Assembly: GCF_900111875.1 (NCBI RefSeq)
Contig: NZ_FOJU01000009.1
Coordinates: 1 to 64,000 of the forward strand
Direction of reading: 5' to 3'
Source: Poseidonocella pacifica
GTDB lineage: Bacteria; Pseudomonadota; Alphaproteobacteria; Rhodobacterales; Rhodobacteraceae
Length of the DNA stretch: 64,000 bases
Shown here: piece after piece, positions 24,701-33,418 of the stretch
Layout of the letters: each line of letters begins with the position of its first letter
How positions within the stretch are numbered: position 1 is the stretch's first letter
Notes under the pieces: model-generated
What the model saw: the letters and a program-made list of their open reading frames with translations, nothing else
The model's database searches: none
Told to the model about the DNA's origin: nothing
Position numbers and translations under genes: made by a program

Positions 24701-25614
24701 CAACTCTCTCCCGGCGGGCCAAGGCTGTAGAGTTCGGATGGGGTAAGCAACAGATCGAGCGCAAGTTTCGTGCAGACGGCGAGGACGAGGACAGCGAGAA
24801 GGATCCGAAGTTGCTCTGCGCGCAGGCGAAGCCCGATGCCCGTGCCCACTTGGGCCCCGATGATGCCACCAAACAGCAGCAAGACCGCAAGCACAACATC
24901 CACGGTATAATTCGTTGTGGCATGCAAAAAAGTGGTGAAGGCCGTAACGAAGATGATCTGAAAGAGCGATGTGCCGACCACGACCTTGGTGGGCATATGA
25001 AGCAGATAGATCATCGCCGGAACCATGATGAAGCCGCCGCCGACCCCCATCACGGCAGACAGAATGCCCACGAAAAATCCGACGAGGATTGGCGGAATGA
25101 CCGAGATATAGAGCCCCGAGGTCCGGAAGCGCATCTTCATTGGCAGCGCCTGTGCCCAGCCCCGCTTGCGCTGGCGGGCGGGCTTGCCGCGCCCGGAACG
25201 ACGAAGCGCTCTGACACTTTCGACGAACATCAAGGCGCCGATCACGCCGAGGAACAGCACATAGCACAAGGTCACGAACAGATCGACTTGCCCGAGCGCG
25301 CGGAGAACGTTGAAGAGATAGACGCCCAAGGCGGCTCCGGCGAACCCCCCGATGAGCAGAATCCACCCCATTCGAATATCGACGGTCTTGCGCCTCAGAT
25401 GCGCGAAAAGCCCGGAGACGGATGAGGCGACGATCTGGTTCGCGCCGGTGGCGACGGCGACGGCGGGCGGAATTCCGATAAAGAAGAGCAGGGGTGTCAG
25501 CAGAAATCCCCCTCCGACTCCGAACATTCCTGACAGCACCCCGATCAAGCCGCCCAAGCCGAGCAGCAGGAAGAGGTTTACCGAGACCTCGGCGATGGGG
25601 AGGTAGATCTGCAT
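24700..25614 (-). CDS. TauE/SafE-family exporter
   Basis: A 304-residue membrane protein with eight or more helices in two repeats. GLIGVLSGMFGVGGGFLLTPLL opens the first repeat and GFFVGILSAVMGVGGGFIMVP opens the second, both with the VGGG signature of the family. The start is the ATG at 25614 with AGGGG upstream, rather than one seven codons earlier. It precedes and overlaps the TIGR02186-type gene. Likely exports sulfite or another anion derived from sulfonate metabolism; the substrate is not indicated. Confidence 0.88.
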   Translation of the reverse strand: MQIYLPIAEVSVNLFLLLGLGGLIGVLSGMFGVGGGFLLTPLLFFIGIPPAVAVATGANQIVASSVSGLFAHLRRKTVDIRMGWILLIGGFAGAALGVYLFNVLRALGQVDLFVTLCYVLFLGVIGALMFVESVRALRRSGRGKPARQRKRGWAQALPMKMRFRTSGLYISVIPPILVGFFVGILSAVMGVGGGFIMVPAMIYLLHMPTKVVVGTSLFQIIFVTAFTTFLHATTNYTVDVVLAVLLLFGGIIGAQVGTGIGLRLRAEQLRILLAVLVLAVCTKLALDLLLTPSELYSLGPPGES

Positions 25615-25700
25615 GCCCCTACATTGCGCGGGCAATTTGGGCTTGGCAACGGCCCTCGCACGTCATTTCGCGCGGAGGCCGTGATTGCCATTGCACAGGA

Positions 25701-26666
25701 TCAACGTTCCTTGACGTAGGGCTCCCCACCGGCACGGGGGGGGATGGCCTTGCCGACAAAGCCAGCGAGGATCACCACGGTCAGGATATAGGGAAGGGCA
25801 TCCATGAACTGCACGGGAATCTCGAAGGCGCCGAGGTCGATATTTTGATAGCGAAGCGCAACGGCTTGCAGCAGCCCGAAGAGAAGGCAGGCCCCGAGTG
25901 CATACCAAGGTCGCCATTTTGCAAAGATAAGCGCGGCAAGGGCGATATAGCCCCGTCCCGCCGTCATGTCCTTCACGAAGCCAGCCTGTAGCCCGGTGGC
26001 AAGGTAAGATCCGGCAATCCCACATAGAATCCCGCAGATTCCAACCGCTGCATAGCGTAATCCGACGACCGAAACACCGGCGGTATCAACCGCCTCCGGG
26101 GCTTCGCCCACGGCCCGCAGGCGCAAACCAAAGCGCGTCCGAAAGAGTATCCACCACGTCAACGGCACGGTCGCGAGGGCGACATAGACAAGGATTGAAT
26201 GGCCGGAAAGCAGTTCGGAATAGATCGGTCCCAGAACCGGAACGTTGGCCAGTGCGTCGGCAAAGGGGAGCGTGATCGGTTCGAACCGCCCACCGCCGAA
26301 CAGCGATGGCGTTCGCCCACCCTGGCTGAACCAGTCTTGAGCAATCAGCACTGTCATACCGGCGGCAAGAAAGTTTATCGCAACGCCGGAAATAAGTTGG
26401 TTTCCCCGAAACGTGATGGAGGCAAGACCGTGCAGCGCGGATAGGGCCAGAGAGGCCGCGATCCCCGCCAGAAGGCCTAGCCAGACTGAGCCTGATGTAT
26501 ATGCGACGGCGGCGGAGAAAAATGCCGCGGCCAGCATCTTGCCTTCAAGCCCGATATCGAAAATCCCGGCCCGCTCTGAAAAGAGCCCTGCGAGACACGC
26601 AAGCAACAACGGCGTAGCAAGACGCAGGGTGGAGTCGAGTATTTGGACGATGGTGAGCAGGTCCAT
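25701..26666 (-). CDS. ABC transporter permease, nucleoside type (second)
   Basis: A 321-residue permease of the BPD_transp_2 (LivH/RbsC) class with about 9 or 10 helices. The motif FSERAGIFDIGLEGKMLAAAF near residue 30 is the 'NIGLEGxmL' signature of nucleoside (NupQ/YufQ) permeases, and GRGYIALAALIFAKWRPW is the second-half coupling loop. It lies 3 bases downstream of the companion permease. Last gene of the bmp operon. Confidence 0.93.
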   Translation of the reverse strand: MDLLTIVQILDSTLRLATPLLLACLAGLFSERAGIFDIGLEGKMLAAAFFSAAVAYTSGSVWLGLLAGIAASLALSALHGLASITFRGNQLISGVAINFLAAGMTVLIAQDWFSQGGRTPSLFGGGRFEPITLPFADALANVPVLGPIYSELLSGHSILVYVALATVPLTWWILFRTRFGLRLRAVGEAPEAVDTAGVSVVGLRYAAVGICGILCGIAGSYLATGLQAGFVKDMTAGRGYIALAALIFAKWRPWYALGACLLFGLLQAVALRYQNIDLGAFEIPVQFMDALPYILTVVILAGFVGKAIPPRAGGEPYVKER

Positions 26667-26669
26667 GGC

Positions 26670-27764
26670 TCAGCTCCCTTTACGTCGAAAGGTCAGGAAG
26701 AGGCGTTCCAGCGGCATGCGTACCATGTTGTCGAGGGCACCGGTGAAGAGGATCACGAGCGCCTGTATCACAACGATGAGTTCGCGCGGGATCGAGGTCC
26801 AGAGCGCAAGCTCCGCGCCGCCTTGATACAGAAATCCAAAGAGGATTGCCGCGAAGAAGACCCCGAGCGGATGGTTGCGGCCCATGAGCGCAACGGCGAT
26901 TCCGATGAACCCTGCGCCTTCCACGGCATTCAGAACGAGGCGTTCCGCCTCACCCATCACGTTGTTGATCGCCATGAGCCCCGCGAGCCCGCCGGAGATC
27001 AGCATGGCGATGATTGTGATCTTGACCGGGCTGATCCCCGCATAGCGGGCGGCTGGTTCGGAATGGCCAAGAGCGCGGATCTGATACCCGAGCTTCGTAC
27101 GCCAGATCAGCAGATAGACGAAGATGCAGGCGAGGATGGCAATCACAAGGCTGACGTTTGCCGGCGCCGCGCGCGAAAATTCGATGCCAAGCGGCGCGAG
27201 CAACTCATGCAAGGTGGGGAGTTTAGCGGCATCGGGAAAGCGCGCAGTCGCCGGGTCCATGCTGCCTTCGGGGCGCAGGACATTCACCAGCACATAGTTC
27301 AAAAGGGCGGCCGCGATGAAGTTGAACATGATCGTCGTGATGACGATATGACTGCCCCGTTTTGCCTGAAGATAGGCCGGAAGGAACGCCCAGGCGGCAC
27401 CGAAAAGCGCGGCCATGCCGCACGCAGCCAGGATCGCCAGCGACCAATGCGGCCAAGGAATGTAGAGACACGCGAGCGCCACCCCAAGACCGCCCAGAGT
27501 AGCCTGACCTTCGCCACCGATGTTGAACATACGTGCGTGAAATGCAACTGCCACCGCGAGGCCGGTGAAGATGAAATTGGTCGCGTAATAAAGGGTATAG
27601 CCCCAGCCATAGGTCGACCCGAGCGATCCGGCAACCATGAGTTTGACTGCCGCGATCGGGTCCTCTCCGATCCCGATAATGACAAGGGCGGACAACGCTG
27701 CCGCGAGGATGAGAGAGATCAGCGGGACGAGAATTGCGTCCGCCCAAGCTGGCATTCTATCCAT
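26670..27764 (-). CDS. ABC transporter permease, nucleoside type (first)
   Basis: A 364-residue permease of the NupP/YufP type with about 9 or 10 helices; HARMFNIGGEGQATLGGLG is the family signature and GAGFIGIAVALMGRNHP the coupling loop. Overlaps the ATP-binding gene by 8 bases. Partner of the following permease in a heterodimeric channel. Confidence 0.93.
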   Translation of the reverse strand: MDRMPAWADAILVPLISLILAAALSALVIIGIGEDPIAAVKLMVAGSLGSTYGWGYTLYYATNFIFTGLAVAVAFHARMFNIGGEGQATLGGLGVALACLYIPWPHWSLAILAACGMAALFGAAWAFLPAYLQAKRGSHIVITTIMFNFIAAALLNYVLVNVLRPEGSMDPATARFPDAAKLPTLHELLAPLGIEFSRAAPANVSLVIAILACIFVYLLIWRTKLGYQIRALGHSEPAARYAGISPVKITIIAMLISGGLAGLMAINNVMGEAERLVLNAVEGAGFIGIAVALMGRNHPLGVFFAAILFGFLYQGGAELALWTSIPRELIVVIQALVILFTGALDNMVRMPLERLFLTFRRKGS

Positions 27765-29391
27765 TGTGCGCGGCCTCCTCTTCGGCCTGCTTGCGGGCCA
27801 TCATTTCGTCCACCGCCTCGATCACCGGCTTGTCAGGCTCCCCTTGGATGCCTGCCATCAAAAGGCCGAGCTCTCTTTCGTCGGTCTCATGCGGAAGCCG
27901 TTCACCCATGATCTGGCCATCGAACATGACGGCCACACGGTCGGAGAGCGACATGATCTCATCCAGTTCCACACTGACGAGAAGAATCGCCTTGCCCTCG
28001 TCGCGAAGGCGAACAATCTGTTCGTGGATGAACTCGATCGCGCCGATATCGACACCTCGGGTCGGCTGCCCGATCAACAGCAGGTCAGGATTTCGCTCGA
28101 TCTCCCGCGCGACGACGATCTTTTGCTGGTTGCCACCAGAGAAATTCTTGGCGGCGAGCCGTGGATTGGGTGGGCGTACGTCGAACCGGGACATCTTGCC
28201 TTCGGTATCGGCCATCATTTCGGCGTGGCTCATGAAGATACCAGCGCCGAACCGTGGGTCGTTGTGGTACCCAAAGGCGATGTTTTCCCAAGCGGCAAAG
28301 TCCATGATCAGACCTTCCTGCTGGCGGTCCTCTGGAACGTGCCCGATCCCGCGCGCCCTGCGCGATTGACCGTCGGAGTATTTGCCCGAAAGGTCGATGG
28401 ATGCGCCGTTGACCCGCACCATGCCCGTGGCCGCACATATCCCGCCAAGCACCTGAAGAAGCTGAGACTGTCCATTCCCGGACACACCAGCGATCCCGAG
28501 AATTTCGCCCGCGCGCACATGCAGGTCGATCCCCTTGAGACGAACGACACCGGCCTCGTCGGTTACGGTAAGCCCTTCGACTTCCAGGACTTTCTCTCCC
28601 GGATTTCCGGCCTTTTTCTCAACCCGCAGCAGGACCTTGCGGCCAACCATCAACTCGGCCAGTTCCTCGGGACTCGTCCCTTCGGTCTTGACCGTCGCTG
28701 TCATTTCGCCACGCCGCATGACGCTCACCGTATCGGTGATGTCCATGATCTCCCGCAGCTTGTGCGTGATTAGGATGATCGTTTTGCCTTCGCGGCGCAG
28801 GTTGTCGAGAATTCGGAAAAGGTGGTCGGCCTCCGCAGGGGTAAGCACGCCAGTCGGTTCATCAAGGATGAGGATATCGGCCTGACGATAGAGAGCCTTG
28901 AGAATCTCGACCCGCTGCTGATGCCCGACGCTGAGATCTTGAATCAGCGCGTCCGGATCGACGTTCAACTCGTATTCTTCAGCGAGTTGCTTCAACACGC
29001 CTCGTGCCTTGGCGAGCGAGGGGCGGAGCAGGCGACCGTCCTCGGCCCCGAGAATGACATTCTCAAGGACCGTGAAATTCTGGACGAGCTTGAAGTGCTG
29101 AAACACCATGCCGATGCCAGCCGCGATGGCAGCCTGACTATCGGGGATTTCGGTCTTGCGCCCGTTGATGAACACCTCACCGGCGTCCGCCTTGTAGAAC
29201 CCATAGAGGATCGACATGAGCGTGGATTTCCCCGCGCCGTTCTCGCCGATGATTCCATGGATCGTTCCGGGCATCACACGGATCGAAATGTCCTTGTTCG
29301 CCTGAACCGGACCGAAGGCCTTGGAGATGCCTTTTAGTTCAATGGCAGGGGCGGCAGTTGCCTGCCGCCCCGTATCGAGTTCTTGTGCCAC
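27757..29391 (-). CDS. ABC transporter ATP-binding protein, nucleoside type
   Basis: A 544-residue tandem ATPase. First domain: Walker A GENGAGKST (residues 49-57), LSVGHQQRVEI signature and ILILDEPTGVLT. Second domain: degenerate Walker A GVSGNGQSQ, FSGGNQQKIVVAREI and LLIGQPTRGVD, as in RbsA/NupO-type proteins, where the second site has reduced ATPase activity. It energises uptake of the BMP-bound substrate, likely a purine nucleoside. Gene order BMP-ATPase-permease-permease is typical. Confidence 0.95.
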   Translation of the reverse strand: MAQELDTGRQATAAPAIELKGISKAFGPVQANKDISIRVMPGTIHGIIGENGAGKSTLMSILYGFYKADAGEVFINGRKTEIPDSQAAIAAGIGMVFQHFKLVQNFTVLENVILGAEDGRLLRPSLAKARGVLKQLAEEYELNVDPDALIQDLSVGHQQRVEILKALYRQADILILDEPTGVLTPAEADHLFRILDNLRREGKTIILITHKLREIMDITDTVSVMRRGEMTATVKTEGTSPEELAELMVGRKVLLRVEKKAGNPGEKVLEVEGLTVTDEAGVVRLKGIDLHVRAGEILGIAGVSGNGQSQLLQVLGGICAATGMVRVNGASIDLSGKYSDGQSRRARGIGHVPEDRQQEGLIMDFAAWENIAFGYHNDPRFGAGIFMSHAEMMADTEGKMSRFDVRPPNPRLAAKNFSGGNQQKIVVAREIERNPDLLLIGQPTRGVDIGAIEFIHEQIVRLRDEGKAILLVSVELDEIMSLSDRVAVMFDGQIMGERLPHETDERELGLLMAGIQGEPDKPVIEAVDEMMARKQAEEEAAHNG

Positions 29392-29396
29392 GGGCG

Positions 29397-30386
29397 CTAT
29401 TCAGCCGGGCAGGAGCTGTCGGCCATGTAGTCATGCACGACAAGTTCTCCGGAGGAAATCTTGGCCGCGGCCTCGTCGACGGCTGCTTTCATTTCCTCGG
29501 TGATGAGGTCTTTGTTGTGCTCGTCCAAGGCGTAGCCGATGCCGTTGTTTCCAATCCCCATCACGTTGATGCCGGTCTCGAGGTCTTCGCCGGAGGTAAA
29601 CGCCTCATAGACGGCCACGTCGACGCGCTTGAGCATGGAGGTCAGGATCTTGCCCGGGTGCATGTAGTTCTGGTTGCTGTCGACACCGATCGAGAGGATG
29701 TCCTCATCCGCCGCGGTTTGAAGCACGCCGACACCGGTGCCACCTGCGGCAGCATAAACAACATCAGCGCCTTGGGAGATCTGCGCCTTTGTCAATTCGG
29801 AGCCCTTCACAGGGTCGTTCCATGCGGCGGGGGTCGTGCCGGTCATGTTCTGGATGACTTCAGCGTCGGCGTTGACTGCCTTCACGCCCTGTACGTAGCC
29901 GCAGGCGAATTTGCGGATCAGGGGGATATCCATGCCGCCGATAAAGCCAACCGTGCCGCTTTCAGACGCCATGGCCGCCATCATCCCCACGAGATAGGAA
30001 CCTTCGTGCTCATTGAACACGACCGAACGGACGTTGGGGGCATCCACGACCATGTCGATGATCGCGAATTTCGTGTCGGGATAGTCGGGTGCAACCTGAC
30101 CGAGCGCGTCACCAAAGGCGAAGCCGGTCATGACGATCGGGTTCGCGCCGGATTCAGCGAAGCGGCGCAGGGCCTGTTCGCGCTGTGCTTCGGACTGAAG
30201 CTCAATCTCGCGGAAGCTGTTGCCGGTCTCGTCGGCCCAAGCCTTGGCCCCGGTGAAGGCGGCCTCGTTGAAGGATTTGTCGAACTTGCCGCCAAGATCG
30301 AAAATCAGCGCAGGCTCGGCCATTGCGGCGCCCGCGGAAAGGGCAAGCGCAGCGGTCGCGCCAAAAAATTTCTGCATTCGGGTCAT
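29397..30386 (-). CDS. BMP-family nucleoside-binding lipoprotein-like protein
   Basis: A 329-residue periplasmic binding protein with a signal peptide cut after AMA near residue 20. The mature part begins EPALIFDLGGKFDKSFNEAA, the family pattern in which FDLGGKFDKSFN binds the purine base and ribose, followed by ANPIVMTGFAFGDAL and FIGGMDIPLIRKFACGY. The Cys of a lipobox is not seen, so it is probably a soluble periplasmic protein. Head of a four-gene operon, with GGGAGAG as ribosome-binding site. Ligand: nucleoside or adenine-like; family knowledge only. Confidence 0.93.
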   Translation of the reverse strand: MTRMQKFFGATAALALSAGAAMAEPALIFDLGGKFDKSFNEAAFTGAKAWADETGNSFREIELQSEAQREQALRRFAESGANPIVMTGFAFGDALGQVAPDYPDTKFAIIDMVVDAPNVRSVVFNEHEGSYLVGMMAAMASESGTVGFIGGMDIPLIRKFACGYVQGVKAVNADAEVIQNMTGTTPAAWNDPVKGSELTKAQISQGADVVYAAAGGTGVGVLQTAADEDILSIGVDSNQNYMHPGKILTSMLKRVDVAVYEAFTSGEDLETGINVMGIGNNGIGYALDEHNKDLITEEMKAAVDEAAAKISSGELVVHDYMADSSCPAE

Positions 30387-30562
30387 AGGACTCTCCCAGT
30401 TGGTCATTCACGCGCGTGGCCCGCTGACCGGGCTTTTCCGTACCACCGTCCGGGGAACGGGGCGCCAGCGTGATCGCCCGCAATTTAGGACGTAGCGCAG
30501 CCTGAGGGTCAATAGATTTTTACCGTTCACGCAATTTGACTTCGCGTTTCTGCAATTTTCCC

Positions 30563-30976
30563 TTAGGTCAACGGCTTATGCATGAGCAATGCGTCTACGG
30601 GGCCGCCACTGGCACGGGGGTAGTATCCGGGCCGCCGTCCCGCCTGAGCGTATCCGGCGGACTGGTAGAGCGCGATGGCCGCTGTATTGTCTTCGGCCAC
30701 CTCCAGAAATGCCCGCTCGGCGCCTCGGCAGCGGGCATCTTCTTCCCAAGCGATCATAAGGCGGCGCGCTCGTCCTTGCCGCCGAAGCTGCGGATCGGTG
30801 GCAATCATCAGAAGTTCGGCTTCGTCCAGGATTACATGAGCAAGGGCGAAGGCCCCCTCATCTGTCTTGAGAAGCGTGTAGGGAGACGCCAGAAGCGCGT
30901 CGAACTCTGCGGCGGCCCAAGGGCGTTGCCCGGTCATGGCCCGAAGGTGCAGCGCCGCCAGGTCTTCTGCCGTCAC
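30563..30976 (-). CDS. rimI: Ribosomal-protein-alanine N-acetyltransferase
   Basis: A 137-residue GNAT acetyltransferase, shorter than typical RimI. The acetyl-CoA pyrophosphate loop appears as RRQGRARRLM near residue 65 and the C-terminal NTAAIALYQSAGYAQAGRRP carries the Asn and Tyr of the GNAT fold. It overlaps the tsaB stop by ATGA. The tsaB-rimI order is conserved in bacteria. It should acetylate the N-terminus of ribosomal protein S18. Confidence 0.85.
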   Translation of the reverse strand: MTAEDLAALHLRAMTGQRPWAAAEFDALLASPYTLLKTDEGAFALAHVILDEAELLMIATDPQLRRQGRARRLMIAWEEDARCRGAERAFLEVAEDNTAAIALYQSAGYAQAGRRPGYYPRASGGPVDALLMHKPLT

Positions 30977-31545
30977 TCAACAACCTCAGGCGCGGTATCG
31001 CGGGGAGGGGCGGCATCTGCTGCGCGGACATAGAGCGGCGCGGGCGGGGTACCATCATGGGGCAGTCGTTGCGCCGTGATACGGGCGATCCGTTCGGCCA
31101 TTTCCTGCGGTGCAGGCAGTGTGCGTGCGTCTGGAGCATCCGTTTCCGCCACCAGGTATGGCGCGGCATCATCGGATTCGCGCAGATAAACCTGCCCGCG
31201 CGGTGCGGGGACGGTCGCGGCCCCTGTTGCACCGTTCAGGGCGATGTCAAAGCTATCGACGCCAATTGCAGGGATATCGAGGGCAAGCGCCAAACCGCGC
31301 GCTGCGGAGACGGCAATACGGATACCGGTGAAGTTGCCCGGGCCGATCCCGACGCCAATCGCATTGAGCTGCGGCCAGTTGATCCCCGCCTCCGCCATCA
31401 GGGTTTCCATCACCGGCATAAGGCGTTCAGCCTGCCCGCGTGTCATCTCTTCTGCAGTACTGGCAAGCACGGTCTCCCCGCGCAGCAAAGCGGCCGCGCA
31501 ATGCGCGGCCGATGTGTCAAACGCCAGAATGAGTCGATCCGTCAC
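30973..31545 (-). CDS. tsaB: tRNA threonylcarbamoyladenosine synthesis protein TsaB
   Basis: A 190-residue protein of the Kae1/TsaD fold without full metal-binding residues. ILAFDTSAAHCAAALL opens the ASKHA fold and GVGIGPGNFTGIRIAVSAARGLA is the family's second signature. It works with TsaD, TsaE and TsaC to make t6A37 on ANN-decoding tRNAs. It lies between nfu and rimI with ATGA overlaps on both sides. Confidence 0.95.
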   Translation of the reverse strand: MTDRLILAFDTSAAHCAAALLRGETVLASTAEEMTRGQAERLMPVMETLMAEAGINWPQLNAIGVGIGPGNFTGIRIAVSAARGLALALDIPAIGVDSFDIALNGATGAATVPAPRGQVYLRESDDAAPYLVAETDAPDARTLPAPQEMAERIARITAQRLPHDGTPPAPLYVRAADAAPPRDTAPEVVE

Positions 31546-32108
31546 AGGACGCCAACGGGGCGGACCTCGGTCACTTCAGGAATGTAGTGACGCAGTAGGT
31601 TCTCAATCCCCATCTTCAGGGTCAGGGTGGACGACGGGCACCCGGCACAGGCACCTTGCATGTGCAGGTAGACAACGCCCCGCTCAAACCCGTGGAACGT
31701 TATGTCGCCACCATCCTGCGCGACAGCGGGCCGAACGCGGCTGTCGAGGAGTTCCTTGATCTGGCCGACGATCTCCGAATCCTCACCGCTGTGCTCTGCG
31801 TGGCCGGAGTCCATCTGGGCATCGTCGTTCATGACGGGACGGCCCGATTGGAAGTGCTCCATGATGGCGCCGAGGATTGCGGGCTTTACGTGATCCCACT
31901 CGGTGTCATCGGCCTTGGTCACCGTAACGAAGTCGTTGCCGAAAAAGACACCCTTTACGCCAGCCACCGAGAAGATCCCGCTGGCAAGCGGAGAGACTTC
32001 CGCACCTTCGGGGCTCGGGAAATCCGCTGTGCCCGTCGCAAGGACTGTTTGGCCGGGCAGGAATTTCAGAGTCGACGGGTTCGGTGTGGATTCAGTTTGT
32101 ATGAACAT
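31542..32108 (-). CDS. NifU-like (Nfu) iron-sulfur cluster carrier
   Basis: A 188-residue protein with an N-terminal Nfu_N domain (FIQTESTPNPSTLKFLPGQT) and a C-terminal NifU domain bearing GACAGCPSSTL with the Cys-x-x-Cys that binds a transient [4Fe-4S] cluster shared between two subunits. This two-domain type occurs in alphaproteobacteria and mitochondria (NFU1) and delivers clusters to lipoyl synthase and respiratory enzymes. Start MFIQTESTP at 32108. It heads nfu-tsaB-rimI. Confidence 0.93.
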   Translation of the reverse strand: MFIQTESTPNPSTLKFLPGQTVLATGTADFPSPEGAEVSPLASGIFSVAGVKGVFFGNDFVTVTKADDTEWDHVKPAILGAIMEHFQSGRPVMNDDAQMDSGHAEHSGEDSEIVGQIKELLDSRVRPAVAQDGGDITFHGFERGVVYLHMQGACAGCPSSTLTLKMGIENLLRHYIPEVTEVRPVGVL

Positions 32109-32212
32109 TGGCGCCTCCGGGGTTATGGTAGGGATATGCTGGGCATGGGGGCTGCTGTCAAGGTTTGGAACCGTTCTAAAGTTTGAAATGGCGGCATATC
32201 GGTATCCACAAA

Positions 32213-32242
32213 CGAAAAAGGCCGACCCCGAGGGGCCGGCCT
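32213..32242 (-). terminator. Terminator of the small periplasmic gene
   Basis: On the minus strand AGGCCGGCCCC / GGGGTCGGCCT (one mismatch) is followed by a T-run (TTTTTCG). It follows the stop codon of the gene at 32264-32605 and separates it from nfu. Confidence 0.8.
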
Positions 32243-32263
32243 GTTCCGCGAGTGAAGCGTAGC

Positions 32264-32605
32264 TTAGCGAACTTTCACGCTCAGACGCTCGGTGGCGAGC
32301 ACGTCGTTGCCCGAGGAGATCACGGCGAGGACGTCGCCTTTGATCTTGTCGTTGAGGTTCACTTTGACGTTGCCGTTGGCGCCGGCTTGAACAGGTGCGG
32401 TGCCGAGCACTGCGCCCTGCTCACCGAGGCGGTAGTCATAGATAGTGACGATTGCGTCGGAGTCGGCGCGGACCACGTCGAGGTTCACGTAGGTGCTCTC
32501 GAACTGGGGCTCATCAACGGTCGTGACATAGTTGGATGCGGCCGATGCGATCGTCGCGGTGCCGGCGGTCAGAGCGAAGGCGGCGGCTGTGAGAAACTTG
32601 GACAT
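32264..32605 (-). CDS. Small periplasmic protein of unknown function
   Basis: A 113-residue protein with a Sec signal peptide (MSKFLTAAAFALTAGTATIASA, cleavage after SAA near residue 23). The mature domain is about 90 residues and probably all-beta, with alternating hydrophobic residues in TYVNLDVVRADSDAIVTIYD and a repeat-like KGDVLAVISSGNDVLATERL. It contains no cysteine and no known motif. AAAGGAATT precedes the ATG. It has its own terminator. No function is suggested. Confidence 0.7.
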   Translation of the reverse strand: MSKFLTAAAFALTAGTATIASAASNYVTTVDEPQFESTYVNLDVVRADSDAIVTIYDYRLGEQGAVLGTAPVQAGANGNVKVNLNDKIKGDVLAVISSGNDVLATERLSVKVR

Positions 32606-32899
32606 TTCGAATTCCTTTCGGGTTTGCGTCGTAAATCTTGTCGCTGTGCTTGGGGTGCTGCCCGTTGCTGCGATGAGAGGGAATTGGGGGTGAAACCGCC
32701 GAAAGGAAAGACGTGCCGGGGTCACAACGATGCGCAGGTTTTGTGATCGAAAATCGCCTTGAAACTGACGGGCGCCGCATGCGAACCCCGGCGGTGCGCG
32801 CGGTATCCGGCGACTGTGCATCAGAGCGCAGAACTGTGAGGTCCGCCCGTTTTTGCGATCACGGCAGCGTGAGATTGCCGTCAGAATAAATTTTGAAAA
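32606..32899. other. 294-base intergenic region
   Basis: Between two minus-strand genes. It holds the promoter of the 32264-32605 gene. I see no RNA gene, clear hairpin or short ORF with a ribosome-binding site. Confidence 0.5.
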
Positions 32900-33355
32900 T
32901 CAGGTGATGCTTTCAAGTTTATCTTTGCTCAGGTCCCCCGGAACCACTGTGATGGGCACAGGGAGACTGCCTGAGGACTTGATGAGCTGAGTCACAAGAG
33001 GTCCGGGGCCGCTCTTTTCGCTTCCCGCGCCTAGCACGAGTACCCCGATCGAAGGATCGTCATGGATCTGGGCAAGGATTTCGGGCACCGGCTCCCCCTC
33101 GCGGATGACGAGTTCGGGATGGACGCCCTGACGATCTCGCATCCATTTGGCGAAAACCTCGAAATGCGCTTCGATCCGGTCACGCGCCTCTTCGCGCATG
33201 ATGTCGCTGACGCCGATCCAGTGGTTGAATTCCTCAGGGGGAATGACGGCGAGGATCGCGATCCCGCCACCGGTATGGGCCGCACGCATTGCGGCAAACC
33301 GCATTGCATTGAGGCATTCGCGACTGTCATCGAGAACGACGAGAAACTTGCGCAT
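32900..33355 (-). CDS. Universal stress protein (UspA family)
   Basis: A 151-residue UspA-fold protein: MRKFLVVLDDSRECLNAMRF opens the ATP-binding fold and LVLGAGSEKSGPGPLVTQLI is the variable G-x2-G-x9-G(S/T) nucleotide loop. Single domain, without a transporter fusion. Start: the ATG at 33355 (a GTG precedes it in frame), with AAAGGAC upstream. Likely a stress-response protein of unproven role. Confidence 0.9.
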   Translation of the reverse strand: MRKFLVVLDDSRECLNAMRFAAMRAAHTGGGIAILAVIPPEEFNHWIGVSDIMREEARDRIEAHFEVFAKWMRDRQGVHPELVIREGEPVPEILAQIHDDPSIGVLVLGAGSEKSGPGPLVTQLIKSSGSLPVPITVVPGDLSKDKLESIT

Positions 33356-33418
33356 CACATGGTCCTTTCGCGCGGATCATGCCCGCTCAGGGCCGCGCAG
33401 GCAACCGGCACGAATGGA

